Part shown: piece by piece, positions 25,801 to 35,825 of the stretch
How the letters are laid out: each line of letters starts with the position of its first letter
Numbering within the stretch: the stretch's first letter is position 1
Source: Massilia sp. NR 4-1
Lineage (GTDB): Bacteria > Pseudomonadota > Gammaproteobacteria > Burkholderiales > Burkholderiaceae_D
Assembly: GCF_001191005.1 (NCBI RefSeq)
Contig: NZ_CP012201.1
Coordinates: forward strand, 868,001 to 932,000
Direction: 5' to 3'
DNA: 64,000 bases
Notes under the pieces: model-generated
Databases searched by the model: none
What the model saw: the letters and a program-made list of their open reading frames with translations, nothing else
What the model was told of the DNA's origin: nothing
Made by a program: the position numbers and the translations under genes

Positions 25801-28800
25801 CGCAACTGGCGCGTGCGTTGCCGGATCATATGATCCCGGCGGCCTTTGTGCAGCTGGATAGCCTGCCGCTGACGCCGAACGGAAAGCTGGACAGGAAGGC
25901 CCTGCCGGCGCCGGATGGCGCAGCATATCGCCAGCGCGGCCACGAGGCGCCGCAAGGCGCAACGGAGACGGCGCTGGCCGCCATCTGGGCCGGGCTGCTG
26001 CAGTTGGAGCAGGTGGGGCGGCATGACCACTTCTTTGAACTGGGCGGCCATTCGCTGCTGGCCCTGCGCATGCTTGCGCGGCTGCGCCAGGCCTGCGGAC
26101 TGGAAGCCACGCTGGCCGACCTGTTTGCCCAGCCGGTGCTGGCCGATCTGGCCCGTCATCTGGATGCGGCTCCGGCCATTGCCGCCAAGCTGCCGCCGAT
26201 CGAGCCGGCCGCCGCGGCCGAGCGCGCGGCGCTGTCGTTTGCCCAGCAGCGCCTGTGGTTCCTGGCGCAGATGGATGGCGCCGGCGCGGCCTACCATCTG
26301 CCGCTGGCCCTGCAATTGCATGGCAGGCTGGATCGCGTGGCGCTGCAGCGCGCGCTGGCGCGCATCGTGGCGCGGCATGAGGCGCTGCGCACCAGCTTCG
26401 TGCTGGAAAACGGCGAACCGGTGCAGCGTATCGGCGCCGCCGATGGCTTTGTGCTGCGTGAGGATGGTCTGGACAAGCTGGACCCAGACGAGGCCGAAGC
26501 GGTCTTGCGGCGCCTGGTGCAGGACGAGGCGGGAGCGCCCTTCGACCTGGCACAGGGTCCGCTGCTGCGCGCGCGGTTGCTGCGGCTGGGGGAAACACGC
26601 CATGTGCTGCTGCTGACCCAGCACCATATCGTGTCCGACGGCTGGTCGATGGGCGTCTTCCTGAACGAGCTGGAAGCGCTGTACGGCGCCTTTGCCGCCG
26701 GCGCAGCCGATCCGTTGCCGCCATTGGCCCTGCAGTACGCCGACTATGCGGCGTGGCAGCGGCGCTGGTTGTCCGGCGCGGTGCTGCAGGCGCAGCTCGA
26801 TTATTGGCGGCAGACGCTGCAAGGCGCACCGGCGCTGCTGGAGCTGCCGGCCGACCGGCCCCGCCCGGCGCGCCAGGACTATGCGGGCGCCTGGCTGCCG
26901 TGCCGCCTGGACGCGGCGCTGACGGCGCAGCTGCGGGCGCTGAGCCAACGCAATGGAACGAGCTTGTTCATGACCTTGCTGGCCAGCTGGGCGCTGCTGC
27001 TGGGCCGCCTCGCCGGGCAGGAAGACGTGGTGGTGGGCGCGCCGAGCGCGAACCGCAGCCAGGCGGAAAGCGAACAACTGATCGGCTTCTTCGTCAACAC
27101 GCTGGCACTGCGCATTGACCTATCGGGCGCGCCCAGCGTGGCGCAGCTGCTGGCGCGGGTGAAGGCGCAGGCGCTGGCGGCACAGCAGCACCAGGAGCTG
27201 CCGTTCGAACAGGTGGTGGAGGCGCTGCGGCCGGAACGCAGCCTGGCGTATAGCCCGTTGTTCCAGACGGTGTTCGTGTGGCAGAACACGCCACGCCGCG
27301 AACTGGCGCTGCCAGGCCTGTCGGCCGGCACGCTGGAGGCGCCGCACCGCACGGCGAAATTCGACCTGTCGCTGATTCTGCGTGAAGACGGCGGCACGAT
27401 CGAAGGCGGCATCGAATATGCGACGGCGCTGTTTGACGCGGCGACGGCCGAGCGCTATCTGGGCTACTGGCGCGAGCTGCTGGCCGGGCTGGTGGCTGGC
27501 GACGCGCAGCCGGCGGCCGGGCTGGCGCTGCTGACGGCGGCGCAGCGCGCGCAACTGCTGGAGCAGGGCCGTGGCGCAGCGCTGGCCTGCCCGGCCGGCC
27601 AGTGCATCCATGAGCTGATCGAGGAACAGGCGGCGGCGCGGCCGCAGGCGCTGGCGGTGGCCGGCATGGGACACCAGCTCAGTTATGCAGAGTTGAATGC
27701 CCAGGCCAACCGGCTGGCGCACCATCTGCGCGGACTGGGTGTGGGGCCGGATGTGCGCGTGGCCCTGTGCCTGGAGCGCGGACCGGAAATGGTAGTGGCC
27801 CTGCTGGCGGTGCTGAAGGCGGGTGGCGCGTATGTGCCGCTGGACCCGGCTTATCCGGCCGAACGCCTGGCCTATATGCTGGGCGACAGTGCGCCGGCGG
27901 TGCTGCTGACGCAGGCGGAACTGGGTGAAACGCTCAAGGCGCCGCTGGCGGCGCTGCAGGCGCGCGGCCAGGCCTTGCCGCTGCTGGACGTGGTGCGCGA
28001 CGCCCGCCTGTGGTCGGGCCAGCCGGACAGCGATCCGCCGCGCGCGGCGCTGGCGGACAGCCATCTGGCCTACATCATCTACACCTCCGGCTCGACCGGA
28101 CAGCCCAAGGGTGTCATGGTGCAGCATGCTGCGGTGCGCAACCTGGCGCAGGCGCAGATCGCACTGTACGGTCTTTGCGCAGAGAGCCGGGTACTGCAGT
28201 TCGTCTCGTTTGGTTTCGACGTCTGCGTGTCGGAAGTCATGATGGCTTTGTGTTCCGGCGCCAGTCTGCACTTGGCGCCTGCGCCTGCTCTGCAGCCGGG
28301 AGCAGCCTTGTTGGCTACCTTGCACAGCGCCGGAATCACGCATCTGAATTTGCCGTCCGCAGCGTTGGCCTTGTTGCCTCTTCCGTCACAGGATGAACCG
28401 CTGGCGCTCGAAGTGCTGGTGGTGGGCGGTGATATTCTGGCGCCGCAGTTGGCGCGCCAATGGTCGCGCCAGTGCCGACTGTTCAATGCCTATGGTCCGA
28501 CCGAGGCGACGGTGTGCAGCCTGAACCATCTTTGCGATCCTCAGGATGAAGGCGCGGTGCCGCTGGGCCGGCCGCTTGCCAATACCCGCAGCTACATCCT
28601 CGATGCGCAAGGCCAGCCGGTTCCGCCTGGCGTGACTGGCGAGCTGCATATCGGCGGCGCCGGCGTGGCGCGCGGCTATCTGGGGCGTGAGGATCTGACC
28701 GCACAGCGTTTCCTGACCGATCCCTTCAGCGCTGACGCTGATGCGCGCATGTACCGTAGTGGCGATATGGCGCGCTGGCTGCCTGATGGCAGCATCGAAT

Positions 28801-31800
28801 TCCTCGGGCGCGATGACTTCCAGGTCAAGCTGCGCGGTTTCCGTATCGAGCTGGGCGAAATAGAGGCTTGCCTGGCGGCGCATCCGGATGTGGCGGAAGC
28901 GGCCGTGCTGGCGTGTGGCGACGGCGAGGCCAAACGGTTGGTTGCCTACTATACTCCGGCGGCCGGCAAGCAGCCGGAAGCCGGACAACTACGCGGCTAT
29001 CTGGCCGCACAACTGCCCGAATATATGGTGCCGGCCGCTTATATGGCTTTGTCCGAAATGCCGCTGACGCCGAACGGAAAGCTGGATCGGAAGGCGCTGC
29101 CGGCACCCGATGGCGCGGCGTACCGCCAGCGCGGCTACGAGGCGCCGCTTGAGGGAACGGAGACGGCGCTGGCCGCCATCTGGGTCGGGCTGCTGCAGCT
29201 GGAGCAGGTGGGGCGGCATGACCACTTCTTTGAACTGGGCGGCCATTCGCTGCTGGCCCTGCGCATGCTTGCGCGGCTGCGCCAGGCCTGCGGACTGGAA
29301 GCCACGCTGGCCGACCTGTTTGCCCAGCCGGTGCTGGCCGATCTGGCCCGTCATCTGGATGCGGCTCCGGCCATTGCCGCCAAGCTGCCGCCGATCGAGC
29401 CGGCCGCCGCGGCCGAGCGCGCGGCGCTGTCGTTTGCCCAGCAGCGCCTGTGGTTCCTGGCGCAGATGGATGGCGCCGGCGCGGCCTACCATCTGCCGCT
29501 GGCCCTGCAATTACATGGCAGGCTGGATCGCGTGGCGCTGCAGCGCGCGCTGGCGCGCATCGTGGCGCGGCATGAGGCGCTGCGCACCAGCTTCGTGCTG
29601 GAAAACGGCGAACCGGTGCAGCGTATCGGTGCCGCCGATGGCTTTGTGCTGCGTGAGGATGGTCTGGACAAGCTGGACCCAGCCGAGGCCGAAGCGGTCT
29701 TGCGGCGCCTGGTGCAGGACGAGGCGGAAGCGCCCTTCGACCTGGCACAGGGTCCGCTGCTGCGCGCGCGGTTGCTGCGGCTGGGGGAAACACGCCATGT
29801 GCTGCTGCTGACCCAGCACCATATCGTGTCCGACGGCTGGTCGATGGGCGTCTTCCTGAACGAGCTGGAAGCGCTGTACGGCGCCTTTGCCGCCGGCGCA
29901 GCCGATCCGTTGCCGCCATTGGCCCTGCAGTACGCCGACTATGCGGCGTGGCAGCGGCGCTGGTTGTCCGGCGCGGTGCTGCAGGCGCAGCTCGATTATT
30001 GGCGGCAGACGCTGCAAGGCGCACCGGCGCTGCTGGAGCTGCCGGCCGACCGGCCCCGCCCGGCGCGCCAGGACTATGCGGGCGCCTGGCTGCCGTGCCG
30101 CCTGGACGCGGCGCTGACGGCGCAGCTGCGGGCGCTGAGCCAACGCAATGGAACGAGCTTGTTCATGACCTTGCTGGCCAGCTGGGCGCTGCTGCTGGGC
30201 CGCCTCGCCGGGCAGGAAGACGTGGTGGTGGGCGCGCCGAGCGCGAACCGCAGCCAGGCGGAAAGCGAACAACTGATCGGCTTCTTCGTCAACACGCTGG
30301 CACTGCGCATTGACCTATCGGGCGCGCCCAGCGTGGCGCAGCTGCTGGCGCGGGTGAAGGCGCAGGCGCTGGCGGCACAGCAGCACCAGGAGCTGCCGTT
30401 CGAACAGGTGGTGGAGGCGCTGCGGCCGGAACGCAGCCTGGCGTATAGCCCGTTGTTCCAGACGGTGTTCGTGTGGCAGAACACGCCACGCCGCGAACTG
30501 GCGCTGCCAGGCCTGTCGGCCGGCACGCTGGAGGCGCCGCACCGCACGGCGAAATTCGACCTGTCGCTGATTCTGCGTGAAGACGGCGGCACGATCGAAG
30601 GCGGCATCGAATATGCGACGGCGCTGTTTGACGCGGCGACGGCCGAGCGCTATCTGGGCTACTGGCGCGAGCTGCTGGCCGGGCTGGTGGCTGGCGACGC
30701 GCAGCCGGCGGCCGGGCTGGCGCTGCTGACGGCGGCGCAGCGCGCGCAACTGCTGGAGCAGGGCCGTGGCGCAGCGCTGGCCTGCCCGGCCGGCCAGTGC
30801 ATCCATGAGCTGATCGAGGAACAGGCGGCGGCGCGGCCGCAGGCGCTGGCGGTGGCCGGCATGGGACACCAGCTCAGTTATGCAGAGTTGAATGCCCAGG
30901 CCAACCGGCTGGCGCACCATCTGCGTGGACTGGGTGTGGGGCCGGATGTGCGCGTGGCCCTGTGCCTGGAGCGCGGACCGGAAATGGTAGTGGCCCTGCT
31001 GGCGGTGCTGAAGGCGGGTGGCGCGTATGTGCCGCTGGACCCGGCTTATCCGGCCGAACGCCTGGCCTATATGCTGGGTGACAGTGCGCCGGCGGTGCTG
31101 CTGACGCAGGCGGAACTGGGTGAAACGCTCAAGGCGCCGCTGGCGGCGCTGCAGGCGCGCGGCCAGGCCTTGCCGCTGCTGGACGTGGTGCGCGACGCCC
31201 GCCTGTGGTCGGGCCAGCCGGACAGCGATCCGCCGCGCGCGGCGCTGGCGGACAGCCATCTGGCCTACATCATCTACACCTCCGGCTCGACCGGCCAACC
31301 CAAGGGGGTCATGGTGCGCCATCGGAATCTGGTGCATTCGACCTGGGCGCGGCGCCATGCTTACGGCGAGTACGGTCGCTTCCTGCTGCTGTCGCCGATT
31401 TCCTTCGACAGTTCCGTGGCCGGCATTTTCGGCACGCTGTGCTGGGGCGGCGCGCTGTTCATCGCCGCCGCCGACACAGTCCGCGATCCGCACCGGCTGT
31501 TCGGCGAGATCGCGGCGCAGCGCATCGAAAGCCTGCTGTGCGTGCCCTCGCTGCTGCAGCAGGTACTGGAGGCGCCGGGGGCTGTTCCGGAGGCCCTGGC
31601 GCGCGTGATTGTCGCGGGCGAAGCTTGTCCGCGTGGACTGCCGGCCAGGATGGCGCAGCGCTGGCCGCAGGCGCGCCTGTACAACGAATACGGTCCCACC
31701 GAAGCCACCGTCTGGGCCAGCGTGCATGCCTGCGGCGCCGGCGCGCAAGAGGGCGCGGTGCCGATCGGGCGGCCGATCGCGAACAGCCGCATTTACATTC

Positions 31801-34800
31801 TCGATGAAGCGCGGCAGCCGGTACCGCCCGGAGTGCGCGGAGAAATCCATATCGGCGGCGCCGGTGTGGCGCTGGGCTACCAGAACCGGGACGATTTGAG
31901 CGCACAGCGCTTCCTGGCCGATCCCTTCAGTGGCGGGATCGATGCACGCATGTACCGCAGCGGCGATATGGCGCGCTGGCTGCCCGATGGCTGCATCGAA
32001 TTCCTCGGCCGCGACGATTTCCAGGTCAAGCTGCGCGGCTTCCGCATCGAGCTGGGCGAGATCGAAGCTTGCCTGGCGGCGCACCCGGAGGTGGCGGAAG
32101 CGGCCGTGCTGGCCGACGGCAGCGGCAACGATATGCGCCTGCTGGCCTATTATGTGGATAAGGGTAGCGATCCTGGTGCCGCTGCACTGCGCCACCACCT
32201 GCAGGCGCATTTACCGGCGCATATGGTGCCGGCGGCCTGCACGCGCATGCCACGCATGCCGCTGACGCCGAACGGGAAGCTGGACCGGAAAGCGCTGCCG
32301 CCACCGGAGGGGCCGTCCTGCGCCGGCCAGACCTATGCCGAACCGGAAGGCGCGCTGGAGCAACGGTTGGCGGCGATCTGGTCCACGCTGCTGAAGATCA
32401 AGCGTATCGGCCGCCATGACAACTTCTTCGAACTGGGTGCGCATTCGTTGATGCTGGTGGGCGCGCTGGAACGCATGCGCGAGCAAGGCTTGCATGCCGA
32501 CGTGCAGGCACTATTCACGGCGCCGACCGTTGCCGGGCTGGCGGCGACGCTGGTGGAGGGGGATGCGACGCCACCGGTTCCGCCCAATCTGATCCCGCGC
32601 TGGGAAGCCGGGCAGCAGGCACGGATTACGCCAGCGATGCTGCCGCTGGTACAGCTGACGCAGGCGGAAATCGACGGCATTTGCGCCACCGTGGAGGGCG
32701 GCGCCGCCAATGTGCAGGATATCTACCCGCTGGCGCCGCTGCAGGAAGGCATTCTCTACCATCATGTGACGGCGCAGGAGCGCGATCCTTACGTGATGGC
32801 GCAACTGCAGTCCTTCGATAGCCGGGAACGACTGGACGCCTACCTGGGCGCGTGGCAGGCCGTGATCGCCCGCCACGACATGCTGCGTACCGCGGTGCTG
32901 TGGCAGGGACTGAGCCAGCCGGTGCAGGTGGTGTGGCGCCATGCCGAGCTGCCGGTGCGGGAAGTGCGGATGGCAGCCGGCGCCGATCTGCAGCAACGCA
33001 TGTTGCTGGAGTACGGCCCCGCGCGGCTGGCCATCGATATTGCCAGGGCGCCGCTGCTGCAGGCGGTGTGGACGCACGATACCTTGGCTGGCCGCTGGTT
33101 GCTGCTGTCGCTGTCGCATCACCTGGGTGGCGATCACACGGCGCTGGACGTGATGCAGGCCGAAATCGATACCCATCTTCTGCAGCGCCAGCATTTGCTG
33201 GCGCCGGCTCTGCCTTTCCGCGATTTCATCGCGCATACCCGGCGCGCCGGACGGCAGCAGGAGGATGAGGCGTTCTTCCGCGCCATGCTGGCCGACGTGG
33301 ATGAAACCACGCTGCCAGCCGGGTTGGCGCTTGAAGGAAACGAGCCCGTAACGTTCGCGCAGGCCCGGATGAAGGTCGATACCGGACTGTCGCTGCGGCT
33401 GCGGGCGGCGGCGCGGCGCCTGAGCGTCAGTGCCGCCAGCCTGCACCATCTTGCCTGGGCGCTGGTGCTGGCGCGCTTGAGCGGCAGGGAGGACGTGGTA
33501 TTCGGCACCGTGCTGTTCGGCCGTATGCAGGGCGGCAGCGGCGCCGACCGGGCATTGGGCCTGTTCATGAATACGCTGCCCTTGCGCATGCAGGTCGACG
33601 CTGCGCCGCTGGCCGATGCGGTACGTTCGGCCCATGCCGCGCTGGCCGGCCTGATGCGGCACGAGCATGCCTCGTTGGCGCTGGCTCAGCGCTGCAGCGC
33701 TATCGCAGCGCCGGCTCCGCTGTTCGCGGCCTTGCTGAACTACCGGCACAGCGCGGCGCAGCAGGCTGAGGACGCGGCGCAGGCCAGCGAGGGCATTCAG
33801 CGCCTGGCGGTCGATGAACGCAACAACTATCCGCTGACGCTGGCGGTGGACGATCTGGGGCTGGACTTCGGCCTGACGGCGCAGGTGCAAGGTACGCTGG
33901 AGCCGGAACGGGTCTGCCGCTTCATGCATGCTGCGCTGAAGGCGCTGGTGACGGCCCTTGGCACGGACGAGACGATGCCGTTGTATGCGGTGGATGTCCT
34001 GCCGCCCGATGAATACCGCGAGGCGCTGGCGCAATGGCAATCCATGCCTGCCGCCTACCCGCGCGAACGTTGTGTGCATCAACTGTTCGAGGAACAAGCC
34101 GCAGCCACGCCGCAAGCCACGGCCCTGGTCTACGCTGGCCAGCAGCTGAGTTATGCCGAGCTGAATGCGCGCGCCAATAGGCTGGCGCGCCACCTGCGCC
34201 GTCTTGGCGCCGGACCGGACCAGCGCGTGGCCGTCTGCCTGGAGCGCGGCCCGCAGTTGCTGACCGCGCTGCTGGCTGTGCTGAAGTCAGGCGCCGCGTA
34301 CGTGCCGCTGGACCCGGCTCATCCCGCCGAACGCCTGGCCTACACCCTGGACGATTGCGCGCCACTGGCGTTGCTGACGCAGGGCGGGGCGCCATCCTGG
34401 GCCGGCCAGCTGCGCCAACCCGTGCTGGATCTGCTGTTGCCGGTCTGGGAGCAGGAATCCGCTCTGGATCTGGCGCCGGATGGCCTTCAGCCGGTGCACC
34501 TGGCCTATGTGATCTATACCTCCGGCTCCACCGGCAAGCCGAAAGGCGTGATGGTGGAGCACCGCGGCGTGGTCAATTTCCTGCATGCGATGCAGGCCAT
34601 GACCGGCATTGCGGCGCGCGACCGGGTGCTGTCGCTGACCACCTGTGCCTTCGATATCTCGGTGCTGGAAATGTTCCTGCCGTTGAGCTACGGCGCCGGC
34701 GCGGTGCTGCTGCGCCAGGAGCAGGCCAGCGATGCGGCGCTGCTGGCGCAGGCCATCGCGGCAACCGGCGTGACGCTGATGCAGGCCACGCCGGCTACCT

Positions 34801-35825
34801 GGACCATGCTGCTGGACGCCGGCTGGCCAGGCGTGCCGGGACTGAAAGCCCTGTGCGGCGGCGAGGCGATGACGGCGCCGCTGGCGCAGGCGCTGCTTGC
34901 GCGCTGCGGCGCGCTGTGGAATGTCTACGGGCCGACCGAAACCACGGTCTGGTCCAGCGCCTTGCAGGTGACGCGGGACACGGCGCCAGCGGGAACCAAT
35001 ATGCCGCTGGGCGCGCCGATCGCCAATACCAGCATCTATCTGCTGGATGGCCGGGGGCGGCCGGTGCCGGCCGGTGTGGCCGGCGAAATCTGCATCGGTG
35101 GCGATGGCGTGGCGCGCGGCTATCTGAACCGGCCGGAGTTGACGCAGGAGCGCTTCATTCCCGATCCATTCCGTGCCGGCGATGGTGCCCGCCTGTACCG
35201 CACCGGCGATCTGGGATGCCGCGGCGCCGATGGCATGCTGGAATTCCTCGGCCGGAACGATTTCCAGTTGAAGCTGCGCGGCTATCGCATCGAACCGGGC
35301 GAAATCGAAGCCCTGTTGGCGGCGCACCCCGCGCTGCGCCAGGCTGTGGTAGTCGCGCGCAGCGACGGCGCCGAGGCGCAGCTGGTGGCGTATTGCGTGG
35401 CGCAGGATGGACACGCGCCGGATGCGCAGGAATTGCGCCGGCATCTGGCCGCCGAGCTGCCGCCATACATGGTGCCGGCGGCCTATGTGCTGCTGGAAGC
35501 CCTGCCTTTGACGGCGAACGGCAAGCTTGACCGGCGCGCGTTGCCGGCGCCGGATGGCGGCGCGTATGCGCGGCGCGGCTTCGAAGCGCCGCAAGGGCCG
35601 CTCGAACAGGCGCTGGCCGAGATCTGGGCCGCTGTGCTGAAGCAGCCACGCGTCGGCCGCCACGATAACTTTTTTGAGCTGGGTGGACACTCGCTGCTGG
35701 TGATCGCGCTGCTGGAGGCGATGCGCCAGCGCGGTCTGCATGTGGAGGCCCGCTCGCTGTTTACCGCAACGACACTGGCGGGGCTGGCAGCCCTGACCGA
35801 GGAAATCGAGGAGATACGCATATGA
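22872..35825 (+). CDS. Nonribosomal peptide synthetase 2, modules 4-7 (C-A-T x3, dual C/E-A-T)
   Basis: This encodes about 4317 residues from the ATG at 22872. A TTG at 22866 and an ATG at 22899 with AAGAGGG upstream are alternatives. Order: C3 (HHIVADGW at 187), A4 (668), T4 (Ser1061), C4 (HHIVSDGW, 1251), A5 (1737), T5 (Ser2126), C5 (2316), A6 (2802), T6 (Ser3192), C6 (HHLGGDH at 3416), A7 (3882), T7 (Ser4274). C6 has the ITPAMLPLVQL and NVQDIYPLAPLQEGILYHH opening of dual condensation/epimerisation domains, so residue 6 is probably D. Pocket codes by eye: A4 DVWHMSLVDK (Ser), A5 DVSNVGAVCK (unassigned), A6 DSALIAEVWK (unassigned), A7 DILQLGVVWK (Gly). It contains a 2.1-kb near-perfect internal repeat. 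The C-terminus EEIEEIRI may be a docking peptide. Confidence 0.94.
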   Translation: MNNAEEGKQMEKTRLADMTAAQREQLLKLARNAKLQRKEKDDEGIRANCSDGPVLSFAQRRLWLLAQLDGAAAAYHIPLGLRLSGKLDAPAMQRALHRIAERHAALRARFVAVDGEPRLRLAAPEEESFAWQMRDLSQMVPAQAETQAESLIAAAALEPFDLERGPLARALLLCLGRGEYLLHLTLHHIVADGWSVAVLLRELSSLYGAFVAGEADPLPPLPVQYHDYAGWQVRQMDGALLRQQTDYWRGALSGAPALLELPQDRARPARQDYSGAYAVFRIEAEQAQGLRELSQRHGVTLFMTLMSAWGLLLARLAGQDQVVIGTPSANRQRREVENLIGCFVNTLALRIDLGDNPSVAQLLARVKMQTLAAQQHQDLPFEHVISALQPQRSMAHSPLFQAMFAWQSDPFDQLCLPGLTLSGLDAGRRTGAKFDLSLSLREVDGAIEGGLEYATALFDARTVQRYLGYLKVLLTGLVQDDTQAVDRIAILDTAERAQMLHGWNHTERDYRRDLCLHEIIEEQVRLRPQAVAVEEGERRLSYRELDERANRLARQLRAMGVGPDQRVALCLERSAEMVIGLLAVLKAGGAYVPLDPGYPAERLAFMLSDSAPRVLLTQGAVADSLALPAGLPVLRLDGAEHPWLELSAQPLPVAELDLTPSNLAYVIYTSGSTGQPKGVMNEHVGIVNRLLWMQEAYRLQPEEAVLQKTPFSFDVSVWEFFWPLMRGARLVMARPDGHKDPAYLADAVARHGITTLHFVPSMLQAFLDSGEAARCTGLKRVMCSGEALPAALARRFLRELPGVQLHNLYGPTEAAVDVTAWHCAGPELPDNIPLGRPVANTCIYVLDRHGQPVPAGVAAEIHIGGVQVARGYLNRPELTRERFVPDPFTDEEGARLYRTGDLGRWLADGTLEYLGRNDHQVKLRGQRIELGEIEAQLLRQSGVREAVVLAREDIPGDQRLVAYLVAACALEVEMLRAQLARALPDHMIPAAFVQLDSLPLTPNGKLDRKALPAPDGAAYRQRGHEAPQGATETALAAIWAGLLQLEQVGRHDHFFELGGHSLLALRMLARLRQACGLEATLADLFAQPVLADLARHLDAAPAIAAKLPPIEPAAAAERAALSFAQQRLWFLAQMDGAGAAYHLPLALQLHGRLDRVALQRALARIVARHEALRTSFVLENGEPVQRIGAADGFVLREDGLDKLDPDEAEAVLRRLVQDEAGAPFDLAQGPLLRARLLRLGETRHVLLLTQHHIVSDGWSMGVFLNELEALYGAFAAGAADPLPPLALQYADYAAWQRRWLSGAVLQAQLDYWRQTLQGAPALLELPADRPRPARQDYAGAWLPCRLDAALTAQLRALSQRNGTSLFMTLLASWALLLGRLAGQEDVVVGAPSANRSQAESEQLIGFFVNTLALRIDLSGAPSVAQLLARVKAQALAAQQHQELPFEQVVEALRPERSLAYSPLFQTVFVWQNTPRRELALPGLSAGTLEAPHRTAKFDLSLILREDGGTIEGGIEYATALFDAATAERYLGYWRELLAGLVAGDAQPAAGLALLTAAQRAQLLEQGRGAALACPAGQCIHELIEEQAAARPQALAVAGMGHQLSYAELNAQANRLAHHLRGLGVGPDVRVALCLERGPEMVVALLAVLKAGGAYVPLDPAYPAERLAYMLGDSAPAVLLTQAELGETLKAPLAALQARGQALPLLDVVRDARLWSGQPDSDPPRAALADSHLAYIIYTSGSTGQPKGVMVQHAAVRNLAQAQIALYGLCAESRVLQFVSFGFDVCVSEVMMALCSGASLHLAPAPALQPGAALLATLHSAGITHLNLPSAALALLPLPSQDEPLALEVLVVGGDILAPQLARQWSRQCRLFNAYGPTEATVCSLNHLCDPQDEGAVPLGRPLANTRSYILDAQGQPVPPGVTGELHIGGAGVARGYLGREDLTAQRFLTDPFSADADARMYRSGDMARWLPDGSIEFLGRDDFQVKLRGFRIELGEIEACLAAHPDVAEAAVLACGDGEAKRLVAYYTPAAGKQPEAGQLRGYLAAQLPEYMVPAAYMALSEMPLTPNGKLDRKALPAPDGAAYRQRGYEAPLEGTETALAAIWVGLLQLEQVGRHDHFFELGGHSLLALRMLARLRQACGLEATLADLFAQPVLADLARHLDAAPAIAAKLPPIEPAAAAERAALSFAQQRLWFLAQMDGAGAAYHLPLALQLHGRLDRVALQRALARIVARHEALRTSFVLENGEPVQRIGAADGFVLREDGLDKLDPAEAEAVLRRLVQDEAEAPFDLAQGPLLRARLLRLGETRHVLLLTQHHIVSDGWSMGVFLNELEALYGAFAAGAADPLPPLALQYADYAAWQRRWLSGAVLQAQLDYWRQTLQGAPALLELPADRPRPARQDYAGAWLPCRLDAALTAQLRALSQRNGTSLFMTLLASWALLLGRLAGQEDVVVGAPSANRSQAESEQLIGFFVNTLALRIDLSGAPSVAQLLARVKAQALAAQQHQELPFEQVVEALRPERSLAYSPLFQTVFVWQNTPRRELALPGLSAGTLEAPHRTAKFDLSLILREDGGTIEGGIEYATALFDAATAERYLGYWRELLAGLVAGDAQPAAGLALLTAAQRAQLLEQGRGAALACPAGQCIHELIEEQAAARPQALAVAGMGHQLSYAELNAQANRLAHHLRGLGVGPDVRVALCLERGPEMVVALLAVLKAGGAYVPLDPAYPAERLAYMLGDSAPAVLLTQAELGETLKAPLAALQARGQALPLLDVVRDARLWSGQPDSDPPRAALADSHLAYIIYTSGSTGQPKGVMVRHRNLVHSTWARRHAYGEYGRFLLLSPISFDSSVAGIFGTLCWGGALFIAAADTVRDPHRLFGEIAAQRIESLLCVPSLLQQVLEAPGAVPEALARVIVAGEACPRGLPARMAQRWPQARLYNEYGPTEATVWASVHACGAGAQEGAVPIGRPIANSRIYILDEARQPVPPGVRGEIHIGGAGVALGYQNRDDLSAQRFLADPFSGGIDARMYRSGDMARWLPDGCIEFLGRDDFQVKLRGFRIELGEIEACLAAHPEVAEAAVLADGSGNDMRLLAYYVDKGSDPGAAALRHHLQAHLPAHMVPAACTRMPRMPLTPNGKLDRKALPPPEGPSCAGQTYAEPEGALEQRLAAIWSTLLKIKRIGRHDNFFELGAHSLMLVGALERMREQGLHADVQALFTAPTVAGLAATLVEGDATPPVPPNLIPRWEAGQQARITPAMLPLVQLTQAEIDGICATVEGGAANVQDIYPLAPLQEGILYHHVTAQERDPYVMAQLQSFDSRERLDAYLGAWQAVIARHDMLRTAVLWQGLSQPVQVVWRHAELPVREVRMAAGADLQQRMLLEYGPARLAIDIARAPLLQAVWTHDTLAGRWLLLSLSHHLGGDHTALDVMQAEIDTHLLQRQHLLAPALPFRDFIAHTRRAGRQQEDEAFFRAMLADVDETTLPAGLALEGNEPVTFAQARMKVDTGLSLRLRAAARRLSVSAASLHHLAWALVLARLSGREDVVFGTVLFGRMQGGSGADRALGLFMNTLPLRMQVDAAPLADAVRSAHAALAGLMRHEHASLALAQRCSAIAAPAPLFAALLNYRHSAAQQAEDAAQASEGIQRLAVDERNNYPLTLAVDDLGLDFGLTAQVQGTLEPERVCRFMHAALKALVTALGTDETMPLYAVDVLPPDEYREALAQWQSMPAAYPRERCVHQLFEEQAAATPQATALVYAGQQLSYAELNARANRLARHLRRLGAGPDQRVAVCLERGPQLLTALLAVLKSGAAYVPLDPAHPAERLAYTLDDCAPLALLTQGGAPSWAGQLRQPVLDLLLPVWEQESALDLAPDGLQPVHLAYVIYTSGSTGKPKGVMVEHRGVVNFLHAMQAMTGIAARDRVLSLTTCAFDISVLEMFLPLSYGAGAVLLRQEQASDAALLAQAIAATGVTLMQATPATWTMLLDAGWPGVPGLKALCGGEAMTAPLAQALLARCGALWNVYGPTETTVWSSALQVTRDTAPAGTNMPLGAPIANTSIYLLDGRGRPVPAGVAGEICIGGDGVARGYLNRPELTQERFIPDPFRAGDGARLYRTGDLGCRGADGMLEFLGRNDFQLKLRGYRIEPGEIEALLAAHPALRQAVVVARSDGAEAQLVAYCVAQDGHAPDAQELRRHLAAELPPYMVPAAYVLLEALPLTANGKLDRRALPAPDGGAYARRGFEAPQGPLEQALAEIWAAVLKQPRVGRHDNFFELGGHSLLVIALLEAMRQRGLHVEARSLFTATTLAGLAALTEEIEEIRI
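25961..28099 (+). repeat. Long internal direct repeat, copy 1 (T4-C4-A5 front)
   Basis: 2139 bases covering T4, all of C4 and the A5 domain up to motif A3 (TSGSTG). They match 29156-31294 at a constant offset of 3195, with only about eight substitutions that I could find. Identity breaks immediately after A3, where the two substrate-binding cores diverge. Confidence 0.95.
29156..31294 (+). repeat. Long internal direct repeat, copy 2 (T5-C5-A6 front)
   Basis: Second copy of the 2139-base repeat, in the same gene and orientation. It covers T5, C5 and the A6 front. The matching stretch resumes, at lower identity, in the C-terminal part of A5/A6 (ARMYRSGDMARWLPDG, VKLRGFRIELGEIEAC). Confidence 0.95.

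Noticed and set aside
25961..31294. Long direct repeats read as a transposon or insertion sequence
   Set aside because: The repeats are in-frame NRPS domains with module borders. No transposase, terminal inverted repeat or target duplication is present.
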